A stretch of DNA of 60,249 nucleotides from Ferrovibrio sp. (GCF_019636075.1 NZ_JAHBYG010000024.1:1-60249); one strand, 5' to 3'; counted from the stretch's first letter, positions 1 through 9,930 are shown. Program-made: numbers and translations. Notes: generated from the sequence alone by a model not told the origin.

Positions 1-1
1 C

Positions 2-811
2 AACGAGGCCAAGACCGGCCAGTTCGAGCGCACCTTGATCGTGGTGGATAAGGGCGCTTACGTTTCCTACCTCGAAGGCTGCACCGCGCCGATGCGCGAT
101 GAGAACCAGCTGCATGCCGCCGTGGTGGAACTTGTTGCGCTGGAGGATGCGGAAATCCGCTATGCCACAGTGCAGAACTGGTATCCCGGCGACAAGGATG
201 GCAAGGGCGGCATCTATAATTTCGTCACCAAGCGCGGCGCCTGTCGCGGTGCGCGCTCGAAGATTTCCTGGACCCAGGTGGAAACCGGCTCGGCCATCAC
301 CTGGAAATATCCCAGCGTGATTTTGCAGGGCGACCACAGCGTGGGCGAATTCTATTCGGTGGCGGTGGTCAACAATGCGCAGCAGGCCGATACCGGCACC
401 AAGATGATCCATCTCGGCGCCAACACCAAATCCACCATCGTTTCCAAGGGCATTTCCGCCGGCCGGGCGCAGAATACCTATCGCGGCCTGGTGCGCATGA
501 GCAGCAAGGCGGCCAATGCGCGCAATTATTCGCAATGCGACAGCCTGCTGATCGGCGAACGCTGCGGCGGCCATACCGTGCCGTATATCGAGGTGAAGAA
601 CCGCAGCGCCAAGGTGGAGCATGAAGCCACCACCTCGCGGATTTCCGACGACCAGCTTTTTTATTGCCGCCAGCGCGGCCTGTCGCAGGAAGATGCGGTG
701 TCCACCATCGTGAACGGTTTCTGCAAGGAAGTGCTGCAGAAGCTGCCGATGGAATTCGCCGTCGAGGCGCAGAAATTGTTGGGCGTCAGCCTTGAAGGAT
801 CGGTGGGCTAA
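2..811 (+). CDS. sufB: Fe-S cluster assembly scaffold SufB (5' truncated by window edge)
   Basis: C-terminal part of SufB, the scaffold subunit that with SufC and SufD builds Fe-S clusters in the cytoplasm. The frame is open from base 2 with no start, so the N-terminus lies outside the window. The last residues ([20 protein letters not shown]) are a SufB hallmark, and [20 protein letters not shown] matches the SufB core. The TAA stop is immediately followed by the sufC start, so the genes are translationally coupled. Family assignment is very secure; which cysteine receives the sulfur cannot be settled from this fragment. Confidence 0.97.
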   Translation, partial: NEAKTGQFERTLIVVDKGAYVSYLEGCTAPMRDENQLHAAVVELVALEDAEIRYATVQNWYPGDKDGKGGIYNFVTKRGACRGARSKISWTQVETGSAITWKYPSVILQGDHSVGEFYSVAVVNNAQQADTGTKMIHLGANTKSTIVSKGISAGRAQNTYRGLVRMSSKAANARNYSQCDSLLIGERCGGHTVPYIEVKNRSAKVEHEATTSRISDDQLFYCRQRGLSQEDAVSTIVNGFCKEVLQKLPMEFAVEAQKLLGVSLEGSVG

Positions 812-1566
<755 letters not shown>

Positions 1567-1570
<4 letters not shown>

Positions 1571-2739
1571 GCGGCTTTGCCGAAAAGCTGGGCGCGCTCG
1601 CCGGCGGCCTGCCGCAGGATGCAGCTACGCCGCTGCGCCAGGCCGGGCTTGCGGCCTTTCGGCGCCATGGCCTGCCGCATAAGCGGCTGGAGGATTGGAA
1701 ATTCACCGGCCTTGGCGATCTCGATCGTAACGATTGGCGGCTGGCCGCCAATGATGCCACACCGTTCGGCACGTTGCCCCCAGATGCGAGCCTGAAGCCA
1801 TTGGCCGAGGCCGTTGCCGGCGAACCCGGCCTGCTGGATCTGCTGATGCCGGAAACCACGGCATCGGCGGCTATGGCGGCGCTGAATGCCGGTTTGCTGC
1901 GCAACGCCTGGCTGCTGGATATCGCGCCGGGCGCACAGCTGAGCCAGCCGATCACGCTGGCGCATCGCGGCGTAGCCGGCCAGCTTGAGAATATCACGCT
2001 GTTCATGCGGCTCGGGCAGGGCGCCCAGGCCAGCTTGCTGGAAAGCCATCAGGGAGCGGGCTGGTATAACGGCGTGCTGCGGCTGCGGCTGGCGCAGAAT
2101 GCGGTGCTGGAACATGCCCGGCTGCAAACCGGCGGCAAGGATGCCTATCACACCGCCTTGCTGGATGTGCACCTGGCCCAAGGCGCGCGCTATCGCCATG
2201 CCTCGCTGCTTGCCGGCGCCGGCTTGGCGCGCCATGAAATGCAGGTCTGCCTGGCGGGCGAGGCGGCGGAAGCCGATATTTCCGGCCTGGCCTTGCCGCG
2301 CGGCGATGGCCATCTCGATCATTCGCTGCGGCTGGAACATGCCGCTGCCCATTGCCGTTCGGCGCAGCTTTTCAAGAATGCGGTGGACGAGGCCGGCCAT
2401 GCGGTTTTCCAGGGCCGCATACGCGTGGCGCCCGGCGCCCAGCGCACCGATGCCCAACAGCTTTGCCGCACCCTGCTGCTCTCCGATGAAGCCCAGGTGG
2501 ATACCAAGCCAGAGCTTGAGATTCTGGCCGATGATGTAAGCTGCAGCCATGGCGCCACGGTGGGCGACCTGGATGCGGGCATGCTGTTTTACATGCAGGC
2601 GCGCGGCATTCCCGCCGAAACCGCGCGCCGCCTGCTGCTGCAAGGCTTTGCCGAGGAAATCACCCAGGCATTGGAAGACGACGCGCTGCGGGCGCCGTTT
2701 GCCGATGCCGTTGCGCATGGCCTGGGGTCTGCCGCATGA
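1567..2739 (+). CDS. sufD: Fe-S cluster assembly protein SufD
   Basis: 390-residue paralogue of SufB and partner in the SufBC2D scaffold. The C-terminal half has the right-handed helix fold typical of the family, with DAQQLCRTLLLSDEAQVDTK and the conserved stretch CSHGATVGDLDAGMLFYMQA carrying the His used at the SufB-SufD interface. The N-terminus is variable (HGLPHKRLEDWKFTGL is a typical SufD motif). It overlaps both neighbours by ATGA junctions. Position between sufC and sufS is the standard suf order. Confidence 0.97.
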
Positions 2740-3962
2740 ATGCCGCTTTCGATATCGCCCGTATCCGCGCCGACTTCCCGATCCTGAACGAGACGGTTTA
2801 CGGCAAGCCGCTGGTGTTTCTGGATAGCGGCGCCAGCGCGCAGAAGCCGCGCCAGGTGCTGGAGGCGATGACCAAGGCGTATGAAAAGCATTACGCCAAT
2901 GTGCATCGCGGCATCTATCGCCTGAGCCAGGATGCCACCGATGCCTTCGAGGCGGCGCGCGAAACCGTGCGGCGTTTCATCAACGCGGCCGAAACCCGCG
3001 AGGTGATCTTCACCCGCAATTCCACCGAGGCGATCAACCTGGTGGCCAATTCCTACGGCTGGGGCATGCTCAAGCCGGGCGACGAGGTGCTGATCACCCA
3101 TCTGGAGCATCACGCCAATATCGTGCCCTGGCAATTGCTGCGCGACCGCCACGGCATCGTGCTGAAAGTGGCGCCGATCGACGATGACGGCCAGTTGATC
3201 TGGGACGAATTCGACAAGCTGCTCACCGACCGGGTGAAGCTGGTCGGCATGGCGCATGTGTCCAACACGCTGGGCACGGTGCTGCCGGTGGCCGAGGCGA
3301 TCAAGCTGGCCCATGCGCGCGGCGCCAAGGTGCTGATCGATGGCAGCCAGGCCGTGCAGCATATGCCGGTGGACATGCAGGCGCTGGATGCGGATTTCTA
3401 TGTCTTCACCGGGCATAAGCTGTATGGCCCCACCGGCATCGGCGTGCTGTATGGCAAGGCGGCCTTGCTGGAGGCCATGCCGCCCTGGCAGGGCGGCGGC
3501 GACATGATCCTGTCGGTCACTTTCGAGAAAAGCGAATGGGCCGACCTGCCGCATAAATTCGAGGCCGGCACACCGGCTTTCGTGGAGGCCGTCGGTCTGG
3601 CCGCCGCGATTGACTATGTGCAATCGGTGGGCCTGGATGCCATCGCGGCGCACGAGCATGACCTGACCGAATACGCCACAAGGCGGCTGAGTGCGATCAA
3701 CAGCTTGCGTATCGTCGGCACCGCGCCGGGCAAGGCCGGGGTGATCTCTTTTGTGCTGGGGGGTATTCACCCGCACGATATCGGCACCATATTGGACCGC
3801 GAAGGCATCGCCGTGCGGGTTGGCCAGCATTGCGCCCATCCGGTGATGGAGCGGTATAACGTGCCCGCCACGGTGCGGGCCAGTTTCGGCATGTACAACA
3901 CCCGGGCAGAGGTGGATGCGCTTTGCGACGGGTTGCGGCGGGTGATGGAGATTTTCGGCTGA
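2736..3962 (+). CDS. sufS: Cysteine desulfurase SufS
   Basis: PLP-dependent group II cysteine desulfurase (408 residues) that takes sulfur from L-cysteine for the SufBCD scaffold. The PLP lysine is in FTGHKLYGPTGIGVLYG and the persulfide cysteine in VRVGQHCAHPVMERY, both intact. ThrHis-rich LITHLEHHANIVPWQ is typical of SufS/CsdA. Its start overlaps sufD and its stop shares a base with the next ATG. No sufE gene is seen nearby, so the sulfur acceptor (SufE or SufU-like) must be encoded elsewhere. Confidence 0.97.
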   Translation: MNAAFDIARIRADFPILNETVYGKPLVFLDSGASAQKPRQVLEAMTKAYEKHYANVHRGIYRLSQDATDAFEAARETVRRFINAAETREVIFTRNSTEAINLVANSYGWGMLKPGDEVLITHLEHHANIVPWQLLRDRHGIVLKVAPIDDDGQLIWDEFDKLLTDRVKLVGMAHVSNTLGTVLPVAEAIKLAHARGAKVLIDGSQAVQHMPVDMQALDADFYVFTGHKLYGPTGIGVLYGKAALLEAMPPWQGGGDMILSVTFEKSEWADLPHKFEAGTPAFVEAVGLAAAIDYVQSVGLDAIAAHEHDLTEYATRRLSAINSLRIVGTAPGKAGVISFVLGGIHPHDIGTILDREGIAVRVGQHCAHPVMERYNVPATVRASFGMYNTRAEVDALCDGLRRVMEIFG

Positions 3963-4303
3963 TGGACGCGCAGCAGCAGGCGACGACAAGTGTCAGCCCC
4001 GACGAGATGCGGGAGAAGGTGGTCGACCAGATTCGCACGGTGTTCGACCCGGAAATCCCGGTCAACATCTTTGAGCTGGGGCTGATTTATAACGTGGATG
4101 TCACCGCCGGCATGGATGTGCTGGTGGAGATGACGCTCACCTCGCCCAATTGCCCGGCGGCGCAATCCATGCCGGCGGAAGTGGAGCAGAAGGTGCGGTC
4201 CATCGACGGCATCGGCGAAGTGGTTGTGGAAGTGGTGTGGGATCCGCCATGGACGCAGGAGCATATGTCCGAGGCGGCCCGGCTCGAACTGGGCATCATG
4301 TGA
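3962..4303 (+). CDS. sufT: SufT-like DUF59 Fe-S assembly protein
   Basis: 113-residue DUF59/MIP18-family protein, an accessory Fe-S maturation factor. The conserved DPEIPVNIFELGLIY and TLTSPNCPAAQSMP motifs (with the single conserved Cys) are present. The ATG at 3962 shares its first base with the sufS stop, which decides this start over an upstream in-frame one inside sufS. It sits between sufS and sufA as in many alphaproteobacterial suf operons. The exact client proteins are not predictable. Confidence 0.93.
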   Translation: MDAQQQATTSVSPDEMREKVVDQIRTVFDPEIPVNIFELGLIYNVDVTAGMDVLVEMTLTSPNCPAAQSMPAEVEQKVRSIDGIGEVVVEVVWDPPWTQEHMSEAARLELGIM

Positions 4304-4321
4304 GAATACGAGGCTGAAACC

Positions 4322-4666
4322 ATGGCACGCGTATTACCCAAACCTGTCACCCTCACCGACGCAGCCGCCGACCGCGTGCGCGCCCTGATGGCCAAAAGCG
4401 ACAAGCCCGTGGTGGGCTTGCGCATAGGTATCAAGTCGCGCGGCTGTTCGGGCATGGCCTACGATGTCAGCTATGCCGAAGAGAAGGGCAAGTTCGACGA
4501 GGTGATCGAGGATAAGGGCGTCACTGTGCTGATCGACCCGAAGGCGCAGATGTTCCTGTTCGGCACCGAGATCGACTGGGTGGAAGACAAGCTGCAAGCC
4601 GGCTTCGTGTTCCGCAATCCCAACGAAAAAGGCCGCTGCGGCTGCGGCGAAAGCTTCCACGTATAG
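4322..4666 (+). CDS. sufA: A-type Fe-S carrier SufA (HesB/IscA family)
   Basis: 114-residue A-type carrier that binds and passes on Fe-S clusters. The three invariant cysteines are present: C42 in SRGCSGMAYD and C106/C108 in GRCGCGESFHV. It follows sufT by 18 bases and ends the operon. SufA, IscA and ErpA are hard to separate by sequence; the suf context favours SufA. After the stop no convincing terminator is seen before the AT-rich region begins. Confidence 0.93.
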   Translation: MARVLPKPVTLTDAAADRVRALMAKSDKPVVGLRIGIKSRGCSGMAYDVSYAEEKGKFDEVIEDKGVTVLIDPKAQMFLFGTEIDWVEDKLQAGFVFRNPNEKGRCGCGESFHV

Positions 4667-4739
4667 TCATTCAGGCGGGGAGTGTTTCGGATCGGCGATG
4701 GTAGTTGGGCAGCTTTGAATAATCAAGAAGCCGTTAAAT

Positions 4740-5447
4740 TCAGTCCTCTACTCCCCATCTTTTCCGCAATCGTATGAATTCGGCGTAAGCTTCTGCAAAG
4801 CGCGAAATTTTTGCGGAAAGAAATAGACCGCTAGGTTTTGTAAGTAAAATTTCTCCCTGATGTATTTGCTTCCATGCCGTCTGTTCTTGGCGCAGAACGA
4901 TCGTGCAATAAGACTCTGAACATTGATCGAACTGCAATGCCTCATTGGTATCTATTCGATAAAGTTGGTTTGATATCGGCTTGATATCAGGCGAAAGCAA
5001 CAAAGTTGTATCGTCTTTTCCGCGTCCAACCAGAACCAAAAGACGACCTAAACTTCTGTGCATACTTTCGTGATATAGATTTGTAGCCATAAAGCATTGC
5101 GATTTATCTGTGATCTTGTCGCGTGTGCAGATAATTTCCCAATTACTAATTACAGCGCTTTCAGGGCCGTATTCATTCTTTCCAGCAGGCGCCTGGCGAG
5201 CGATTGTTTCTGCTTGGGTTCTTTCGGCATCGCTCCGCCTGAATTCTGCGGCTGCCTTTTGGCGTTCAATTTCTTCGTCAGCAAGAAGTTTCTTTGCGGT
5301 TTCTAGGTCATAGCCTAAGCACAGCAGGGAATGAGGATAGAGCTTACAATTGCGCGATAGCCTCGTATCCTGTGTGTAGGCATCCTGGCCCCCGCCGAGA
5401 ATGGCAATGATAGCTGCTATTGCCAGTAGCGTGATCTTTGGCTTCAT
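4740..5447 (-). CDS. Secreted IalB-like protein of low GC content
   Basis: About 235 residues. The start at 5447 (MKPKITLLAIAAIIA) is chosen because GGAGAG lies 7 bases upstream; a longer frame begins at 5489. The N-terminus is a signal peptide, followed by a charged, coiled-coil-like stretch (KKLLADEEIERQKAAAEFRR). The second half has the spaced Cys pattern and NWEIICTRD / CSESYCTIVLR layout of the invasion-associated locus B (IalB) family. That family is periplasmic or secreted with no agreed biochemical role. Codon use and GC are clearly lower than all neighbours, suggesting acquisition by transfer. Family call is moderate. Confidence 0.6.
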   Translation of the reverse strand: MKPKITLLAIAAIIAILGGGQDAYTQDTRLSRNCKLYPHSLLCLGYDLETAKKLLADEEIERQKAAAEFRRSDAERTQAETIARQAPAGKNEYGPESAVISNWEIICTRDKITDKSQCFMATNLYHESMHRSLGRLLVLVGRGKDDTTLLLSPDIKPISNQLYRIDTNEALQFDQCSESYCTIVLRQEQTAWKQIHQGEILLTKPSGLFLSAKISRFAEAYAEFIRLRKRWGVED

Positions 5448-5574
5448 GGATTGCTCTCTCCAAGCGCTGAGATCGTTGTAATGGAGCATAAAGTTGTATG
5501 CAGGTTATAGGCGAGACCAATAATGCGCGGCATCTAAAATAGAAATATATGTTATACTTATACTCTTAATGGTG

Positions 5575-5580
5575 TATAAT
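5575..5580 (+). promoter_or_regulatory. Possible -10 element before the 68-residue gene
   Basis: A perfect TATAAT hexamer in an AT-rich stretch 80 bases upstream of the small Cys/His-rich gene. No good -35 at the right spacing was found, so this is only a candidate. The same AT-rich segment (5490-5600) also serves the divergent IalB-like gene. Confidence 0.3.
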
Positions 5581-5660
5581 TCACAAACAGTCGAGTCGCT
5601 TTCTGTTATCTCGCGCGAAGGCCCTTATAGGGGTGTTGCGCTCGCTCTGGGGAGAGCTGA

Positions 5661-5867
5661 ATGACCAATTATTATGTGAACAAGAATGCTCAAGCGAATG
5701 GGGACCACGAAGTCCATACTGATAGCTGCACATATTTACCCGCCGCGCATAACAGGCTTTATTTAGGAGACTTTGTGACCTGTCACGGCGCAGTTGTTCA
5801 AGCAAGATTGACATATCCCCAATCGAACGGCTGCAAGTGGTGCAGCCCCGCCTGCCATACGAGCTGA
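5661..5867 (+). CDS. Small Cys/His-rich protein of unknown function
   Basis: 68 residues, preceded by GGGGAGAG at good spacing. It has five residues able to bind metal grouped in two places (HEVHTDSC near residue 20, and CKWCSPACH at the end) plus a central CHG. This looks like a small zinc-binding or disulfide-stabilised fold, and similar small proteins with YYVNKNAQ..GDHEVH starts are remembered from diverse bacteria, without known function. There is no signal peptide. It lies in the AT-rich segment, transcribed away from the IalB-like gene. Confidence 0.7.
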   Translation: MTNYYVNKNAQANGDHEVHTDSCTYLPAAHNRLYLGDFVTCHGAVVQARLTYPQSNGCKWCSPACHTS

Positions 5868-5886
5868 TGTTGATTTCAGCGGCCTG

Positions 5887-5917
5887 CATGGACCGCCGGG
5901 ACAAGCTTGGCGGTGGT
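5887..5917. repeat. Palindromic intergenic repeat, copy 1
   Basis: A single stem-loop module beginning CATGGACCGCCGGGACAAG and ending CTTGGCGGTGGT, resembling the modules at 9931-10020 and 53721-53814 (CATGGACC + stem + GGTG). It lies in the convergent gap between the 68-residue gene and the GT39-like gene. Confidence 0.55.
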
Positions 5918-5952
5918 TGGGAGCAGTCTCGCCTTGCCTTGCCTACAATGTA

Positions 5953-7659
5953 TCAGCCTGCCGGCTTATGCGGATGCTGGCGGCGCTTGTAGATCATGTA
6001 GCGGTCGAAATCCATGAACAGGTCGTAATCCTCGAAGCGCTTGGCGAAGAGCGGATTGCGCATGAAATATTCCAGATAGTCGAATGTATCGCCCTGGCAG
6101 CGCGGGATGCCGGCCACCTTGTCCACGATCAGGAGCGACGGCTTCTTCTTGTAGAAATCCTCCGCCACCGAGCGGAACACGAAAGCCTCGGCGCGGGTCA
6201 TCGCTTCGGGCGGATTATACAGCGGCGCGAATTCGTCGCAGCCGGCATAGGCGCCCTGCAGCACCCACATGCTTTCAAAGCGCATGGTCATGCGCATATC
6301 GGCATAATTCAGCAGCGGGAAATGCGGATAGATGCCGGGCGAGAGCACCAGCACGCGGCCGTTATAGGCCTCCTGCTTCAGGATATGCAGCAGGGTGGGC
6401 ATTTCGGAGGCGGCATATTCCTGCTGCTTGAAGAACGGCCGGGCATGCAGGCTTTCCTGGTAGAACACCAGCACCATCAACACGGCGGCAAACAGGCGCG
6501 GCGCGCTTTTGGGATTCTGGCCGGCGATGGTGTCTTGCTGCCGGCCGCGGATATGGCGCGGCCAGATCTGATGATCCATCACATGGGCGATGATCACGCC
6601 GGCCAGCAGCAGGGTGAAAACCTGCGCCGGCAACACCTGGTAGGGCCAGCCCTTGCCCTGGGCATAGGCCGAGATCAGGCCGCCGATGCCGGCCAGCCAG
6701 ATCACCCGCGCCAGATCCGAGCGCAGCACGAACCAGGCCAGGATGCCCAAGAAGGGCAGCGCGAAAGTGGGCGGGCCTACATGCTGGTTCAGCGCCAGAT
6801 CGATCCAGCTCCAGTTGCTCACCTCGCTGTAGAACTCGGCAGCGATCGGCAGCGCGATGCTGAAATATTCCGGCGTCACGAACACGGCGAACAGCGCATG
6901 CGCCACGCCGATGGCCAGCATCGCCCAGGGGGCGGGATCGTTCAGGGCGCTGCGCAGGCTTTCCCGCCGCGCGGTGCGCACCAGCACATAGCATTCCACC
7001 AGCGCCGGAATGCCGATGAAATACGGTTTCATCGCAAAGCCCAGCCCGGCGGCCAGGCCCGATAGCAGCCGCAGCCGGAAGCTCAGCACTTCGCCCTGGG
7101 CACGGCCCGAGGCGATCAGCAGATACGGCATGGCCAGCACCAGCATGATGTGTTCGCGCTGGCCGAAGGCATTGTTGGGATACACGATCAGCAGAAACAG
7201 CAGCAGCAGCGGCAGCAGCGCATCCGATGTGGCGTGATCGGGATCCAGGCTGCCCGACAATACGCGGCGGCAGGCGATGAAGCTGGCGGCGATGCCCAGG
7301 CCCAGGCAGGCCACCAGCATGGTGGCGCCCTGCAGGCCGGTCAGCTTCGACAGCAGCTCGGGCAGCAGATGCAGCACGAAGACCAGCGGGGTGTTCATGT
7401 CGATGGCATCGACATAGAGCTTGCCGCCGCCCAGCCACACCTTGGCGATATAGAGCAGCACCGCCGTATCGTGGTTGATCGGCGGGAAGAAGTAGCCGAC
7501 GATCCACAGGCAGCACAGCGCGATCAGAAAACCATGCAGCAGGCGCGGCCAATCCAGCCCGCTCGCCCATTTCAAGGGCGGCGATATCTGCTCCTGGGCT
7601 TGTTGCCGGTGCTGCGGTGCGGCAGCAGACGGCTTTTCGGCGGCGTGGCTTTCGGTCAT
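5953..7659 (-). CDS. GT39-like polytopic membrane glycosyltransferase
   Basis: 568 residues, with a cytosolic Gln/Ala-rich N-terminus, then about ten hydrophobic segments in the N-terminal two thirds and a soluble C-terminal domain. The first loop carries acidic PPINHDTAVLLYIAKVW, the position of the catalytic acidic residue in GT-C enzymes. These use polyprenyl-phosphate sugars to glycosylate lipid, protein or glycan outside the membrane. Neighbouring ArnC-like GT2 and SMR-type genes fit supply of such a donor. The real acceptor is unknown. It is transcribed divergently from the methyltransferase gene at 7799. Confidence 0.6.
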   Translation of the reverse strand: MTESHAAEKPSAAAPQHRQQAQEQISPPLKWASGLDWPRLLHGFLIALCCLWIVGYFFPPINHDTAVLLYIAKVWLGGGKLYVDAIDMNTPLVFVLHLLPELLSKLTGLQGATMLVACLGLGIAASFIACRRVLSGSLDPDHATSDALLPLLLLFLLIVYPNNAFGQREHIMLVLAMPYLLIASGRAQGEVLSFRLRLLSGLAAGLGFAMKPYFIGIPALVECYVLVRTARRESLRSALNDPAPWAMLAIGVAHALFAVFVTPEYFSIALPIAAEFYSEVSNWSWIDLALNQHVGPPTFALPFLGILAWFVLRSDLARVIWLAGIGGLISAYAQGKGWPYQVLPAQVFTLLLAGVIIAHVMDHQIWPRHIRGRQQDTIAGQNPKSAPRLFAAVLMVLVFYQESLHARPFFKQQEYAASEMPTLLHILKQEAYNGRVLVLSPGIYPHFPLLNYADMRMTMRFESMWVLQGAYAGCDEFAPLYNPPEAMTRAEAFVFRSVAEDFYKKKPSLLIVDKVAGIPRCQGDTFDYLEYFMRNPLFAKRFEDYDLFMDFDRYMIYKRRQHPHKPAG

Positions 7660-7798
7660 AACGGTTCCGTCGCCGGTTTCCGGGGGCGCCGGTTTTCCGG
7701 GCCGGGCGGTTCCCGGGCCGGAGTTTCAGGCGGTGCGGCGAGTTTGGCGCGCATTGGTAAAGCATTCACTACGGCGAGAATCAAGGGAATCCGGCGCC

Positions 7799-8533
7799 AT
7801 GGAGCGCGATGAATATTATCGGATGGCGGAATTGGAGGCGGCGATGTGGTGGTATCGCGCCCTTCATGCCCATTTGGCGGCCGATCTGGCGGGATTGCGG
7901 CTGCCGGCCGGCGCCCGGCTGCTGGATGCCGGCTGCGGCACTGGCGGCCTGCTGCGCTACCTGAACGACGCATTGCCCGGCCTGGCGCCCGAAGGCGTGG
8001 AATTCGATCCCGAGGCCGCCGCCCTGGCGCGGCAGAAATCCGGCCGCCCGGTGGTGGTGGGTTCGGTGAATGCCCTGCCTTATGCCCCGGCCAGTTTCGA
8101 TGCCATCGTTTCGGCCGATGTGCTTTGCCATGCCGGGGTGCAGCCCGGTCAGGCCTGGGCGGAATGGTTGCGCTGCCTGAAGCCGGGCGGCTGGCTGCTG
8201 CTCAATCTGCCGGCCTATGGCTGGATGGCTTCGGCCCATGACCGCCACGTGCATAACGCCCGGCGCTACACGGCCTCGGGGGCCAAGGCTGAAGCGCTTG
8301 CGGCCGGTTTCGCGCCGGTGCGCGCCGGCTATTGGAACAGCCTGCTGTTTCCTCTAATGCTGCTGCACCGGCTTACATCCGGCACCAAGCAGAGCAGCGA
8401 TGTGCAGGCCTATCCGCCCTGGCTGGATGCGTCGCTGTTCGCGGTTACCGCGCTGGAACGCCGGCTGCATGGTATGAATATCCGGCTGCCGTTCGGCGGC
8501 TCGGTCTGGTTACTGGCGCAGAAGCCATCTTGA
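7799..8533 (+). CDS. Class I SAM-dependent methyltransferase
   Basis: About 244 residues with SAM-binding motif I LLDAGCGTGGLLRYL, an acidic loop EGVEFDPEA and motif IV-like FDAIVSADVLCH. The start MERDEYYRMAELEAAMWWYR is preferred over an upstream in-frame start because homologous enzymes begin this way. The gene is followed after 7 bases by the GT2 gene, so it probably modifies a sugar or a lipid intermediate of the same pathway. Substrate cannot be read from sequence. Confidence 0.8.
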   Translation: MERDEYYRMAELEAAMWWYRALHAHLAADLAGLRLPAGARLLDAGCGTGGLLRYLNDALPGLAPEGVEFDPEAAALARQKSGRPVVVGSVNALPYAPASFDAIVSADVLCHAGVQPGQAWAEWLRCLKPGGWLLLNLPAYGWMASAHDRHVHNARRYTASGAKAEALAAGFAPVRAGYWNSLLFPLMLLHRLTSGTKQSSDVQAYPPWLDASLFAVTALERRLHGMNIRLPFGGSVWLLAQKPS

Positions 8534-8540
8534 GGCAGCA

Positions 8541-9572
8541 ATGAATCCACAACCAGCCTTCAACCTCTCCATCGTGGTGCCGGTCTATAACGGCGCCAGC
8601 AGCGTGCCCACCCTGGTGGAGGCGCTGGCCGGCCTGGACGTGCCGCCCATCGTCGATGCCGATGGAGTGCAGGGCGGCGGCCTGGAGATCGTGCTGGTCA
8701 ACGATTGCAGCCCCGACAATTCCCTCGATGTCTGCCGCGCGCTCTGCGCCGCCAACAGCGTGGCGCTGACGGTGGTGAACCTGTCGCGGAATTACGGCGA
8801 GCATAACGCGGTGATGGCGGGCCTGAGCCATGCCCGCGGCGCCTATATCATCACCATGGACGACGATCTGCAGAACCCGCCCGAGGAAGTGTTGCGGCTG
8901 TGGCACCATGCCGCCGCCAACCAGTATGACGTGGTCTACACTTACTATGCCGAGAAGCAGCACGAGGCCTGGCGCAATCTCGGCAGCCGCTTCACCAACT
9001 GGTGCGCGGATTACCTGCTCGACAAGCCCAAGGGCCTGTATCTCTCCAGTTTCCGCTGCATCAGCGCCTTCGTGGCGCGCGAGGTGACGCGCCATAACGG
9101 GCCGTTCCCTTATGTGGATGGCCTGATCATGCAGATCACCCAGAAGATCGGCCGCCTGCAGGTCAGCCATCTGGCGCGCGCCGAGGGCCGCAGCAACTAC
9201 ACCTTGCCGCGCCTGCTGCGCCTGTTCCTGTCGATGTTCCTGAATTTCTCGGTGATCCCGCTGCGGGTCGGCACGCTGATCGGCGTGGCCATGGCCGGCC
9301 TGGGCGTGCTCGGCTTTCTCGTGGTGCTGATCGAGGCAATGATCTCCAGCGCCACGCCTGCGGGCTGGGCCTCGCTGATGTCGGCGGTGCTGCTGCTGGC
9401 CGGCGTGCAGTTGATCATGCTGGGCCTGGTGGGCGAATATCTCGGCCGCATGTTCATCACCATCAACGACCGGCCGCAATTTACCGTGCGCGATGTAACG
9501 CGCAATGAGAAAGCAAGCGTGCGCGATGTAACGCGCAATGCCAAGGCCGAACAACCCGGGAGCCAGGCATGA
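8541..9572 (+). CDS. ArnC/DPM1-like family 2 glycosyltransferase
   Basis: 343 residues. GT-A domain with FNLSIVVPVYNG, VNDCSPDNS and the DXD-type ITMDDDLQNPPE, then two C-terminal membrane segments (near residues 240-300) and the end VGEYLGRMFI typical of polyprenyl-phosphate glycosyltransferases such as ArnC. It should transfer a nucleotide sugar to undecaprenyl phosphate at the inner leaflet. The C-terminus contains two copies of VRDVTRN made by a 33-base tandem duplication. Its stop overlaps the start of the small flippase gene (ATGA). Confidence 0.85.
   Translation: MNPQPAFNLSIVVPVYNGASSVPTLVEALAGLDVPPIVDADGVQGGGLEIVLVNDCSPDNSLDVCRALCAANSVALTVVNLSRNYGEHNAVMAGLSHARGAYIITMDDDLQNPPEEVLRLWHHAAANQYDVVYTYYAEKQHEAWRNLGSRFTNWCADYLLDKPKGLYLSSFRCISAFVAREVTRHNGPFPYVDGLIMQITQKIGRLQVSHLARAEGRSNYTLPRLLRLFLSMFLNFSVIPLRVGTLIGVAMAGLGVLGFLVVLIEAMISSATPAGWASLMSAVLLLAGVQLIMLGLVGEYLGRMFITINDRPQFTVRDVTRNEKASVRDVTRNAKAEQPGSQA
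9486..9540 (+). repeat. 33-base-period tandem duplication in the GT2 C-terminus
   Basis: The 22-base sequence at 9486-9507 recurs exactly at 9519-9540, each copy encoding VRDVTRN. The core GCGCGATGTAACGCGC is itself a near palindrome. It extends the cytosolic tail of the glycosyltransferase after its last membrane segment. Confidence 0.9.
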
Positions 9573-9916
9573 TGGCGGGCATGACGCTGGTCTATGTGGT
9601 TCTGGCTGCCGGCATCCTGCTCGGTGTGGCTGGGCAGATGCTGCTGAAATCCGGCGCGGGTTCGGAAAGCCTGATCGGGCAATTCCTGGCGCCGCAATCC
9701 ATCATCGGCCTGGCGCTCTATTTCGCCGCCGCCATCTGCTACATGTTCGCCCTGCGCAAACTGCCGGTTTCGGTGGCGTTTCCCGCCGTGTCGCTCAGCT
9801 ATGTGGTGGTGGCGCTGGCGGCCTATTGGCTGTTCGACGAACCGTTGGGCGTGGCCAAGCTGCTCGGTATCGCATTGATCTGCGCCGGCGTGATCCTGGT
9901 GGTGCGCACGGCCTGA
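9569..9916 (+). CDS. Small DMT/SMR-type membrane protein (ArnE/F-like flippase)
   Basis: 115 residues with four membrane segments, including LVYVVLAAGILLGVAGQMLLKSG, which is the SMR/EamA family start. Small members next to ArnC-like glycosyltransferases act as undecaprenyl-phosphate-sugar flippases (ArnEF). ArnE and ArnF work as a heterodimer; only one subunit gene is seen here, so it may form a homodimer. Start overlaps the GT2 stop. It could instead be a multidrug SMR pump, but context favours lipid-sugar flipping. Confidence 0.75.
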   Translation: MMAGMTLVYVVLAAGILLGVAGQMLLKSGAGSESLIGQFLAPQSIIGLALYFAAAICYMFALRKLPVSVAFPAVSLSYVVVALAAYWLFDEPLGVAKLLGIALICAGVILVVRTA

Positions 9917-9930
9917 CGTCTTCTCTATGC

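Noticed and set aside
4667..4739. Terminator after sufA
   Set aside because: No stem with a T-tract could be found; transcription may end further on or meet the convergent gene.
5953..7065. Long plus-strand reading frame opposite the GT39-like gene
   Set aside because: Composition (His/Gln/Arg-rich) and lack of any domain show it is the antisense shadow of a convincing membrane protein.
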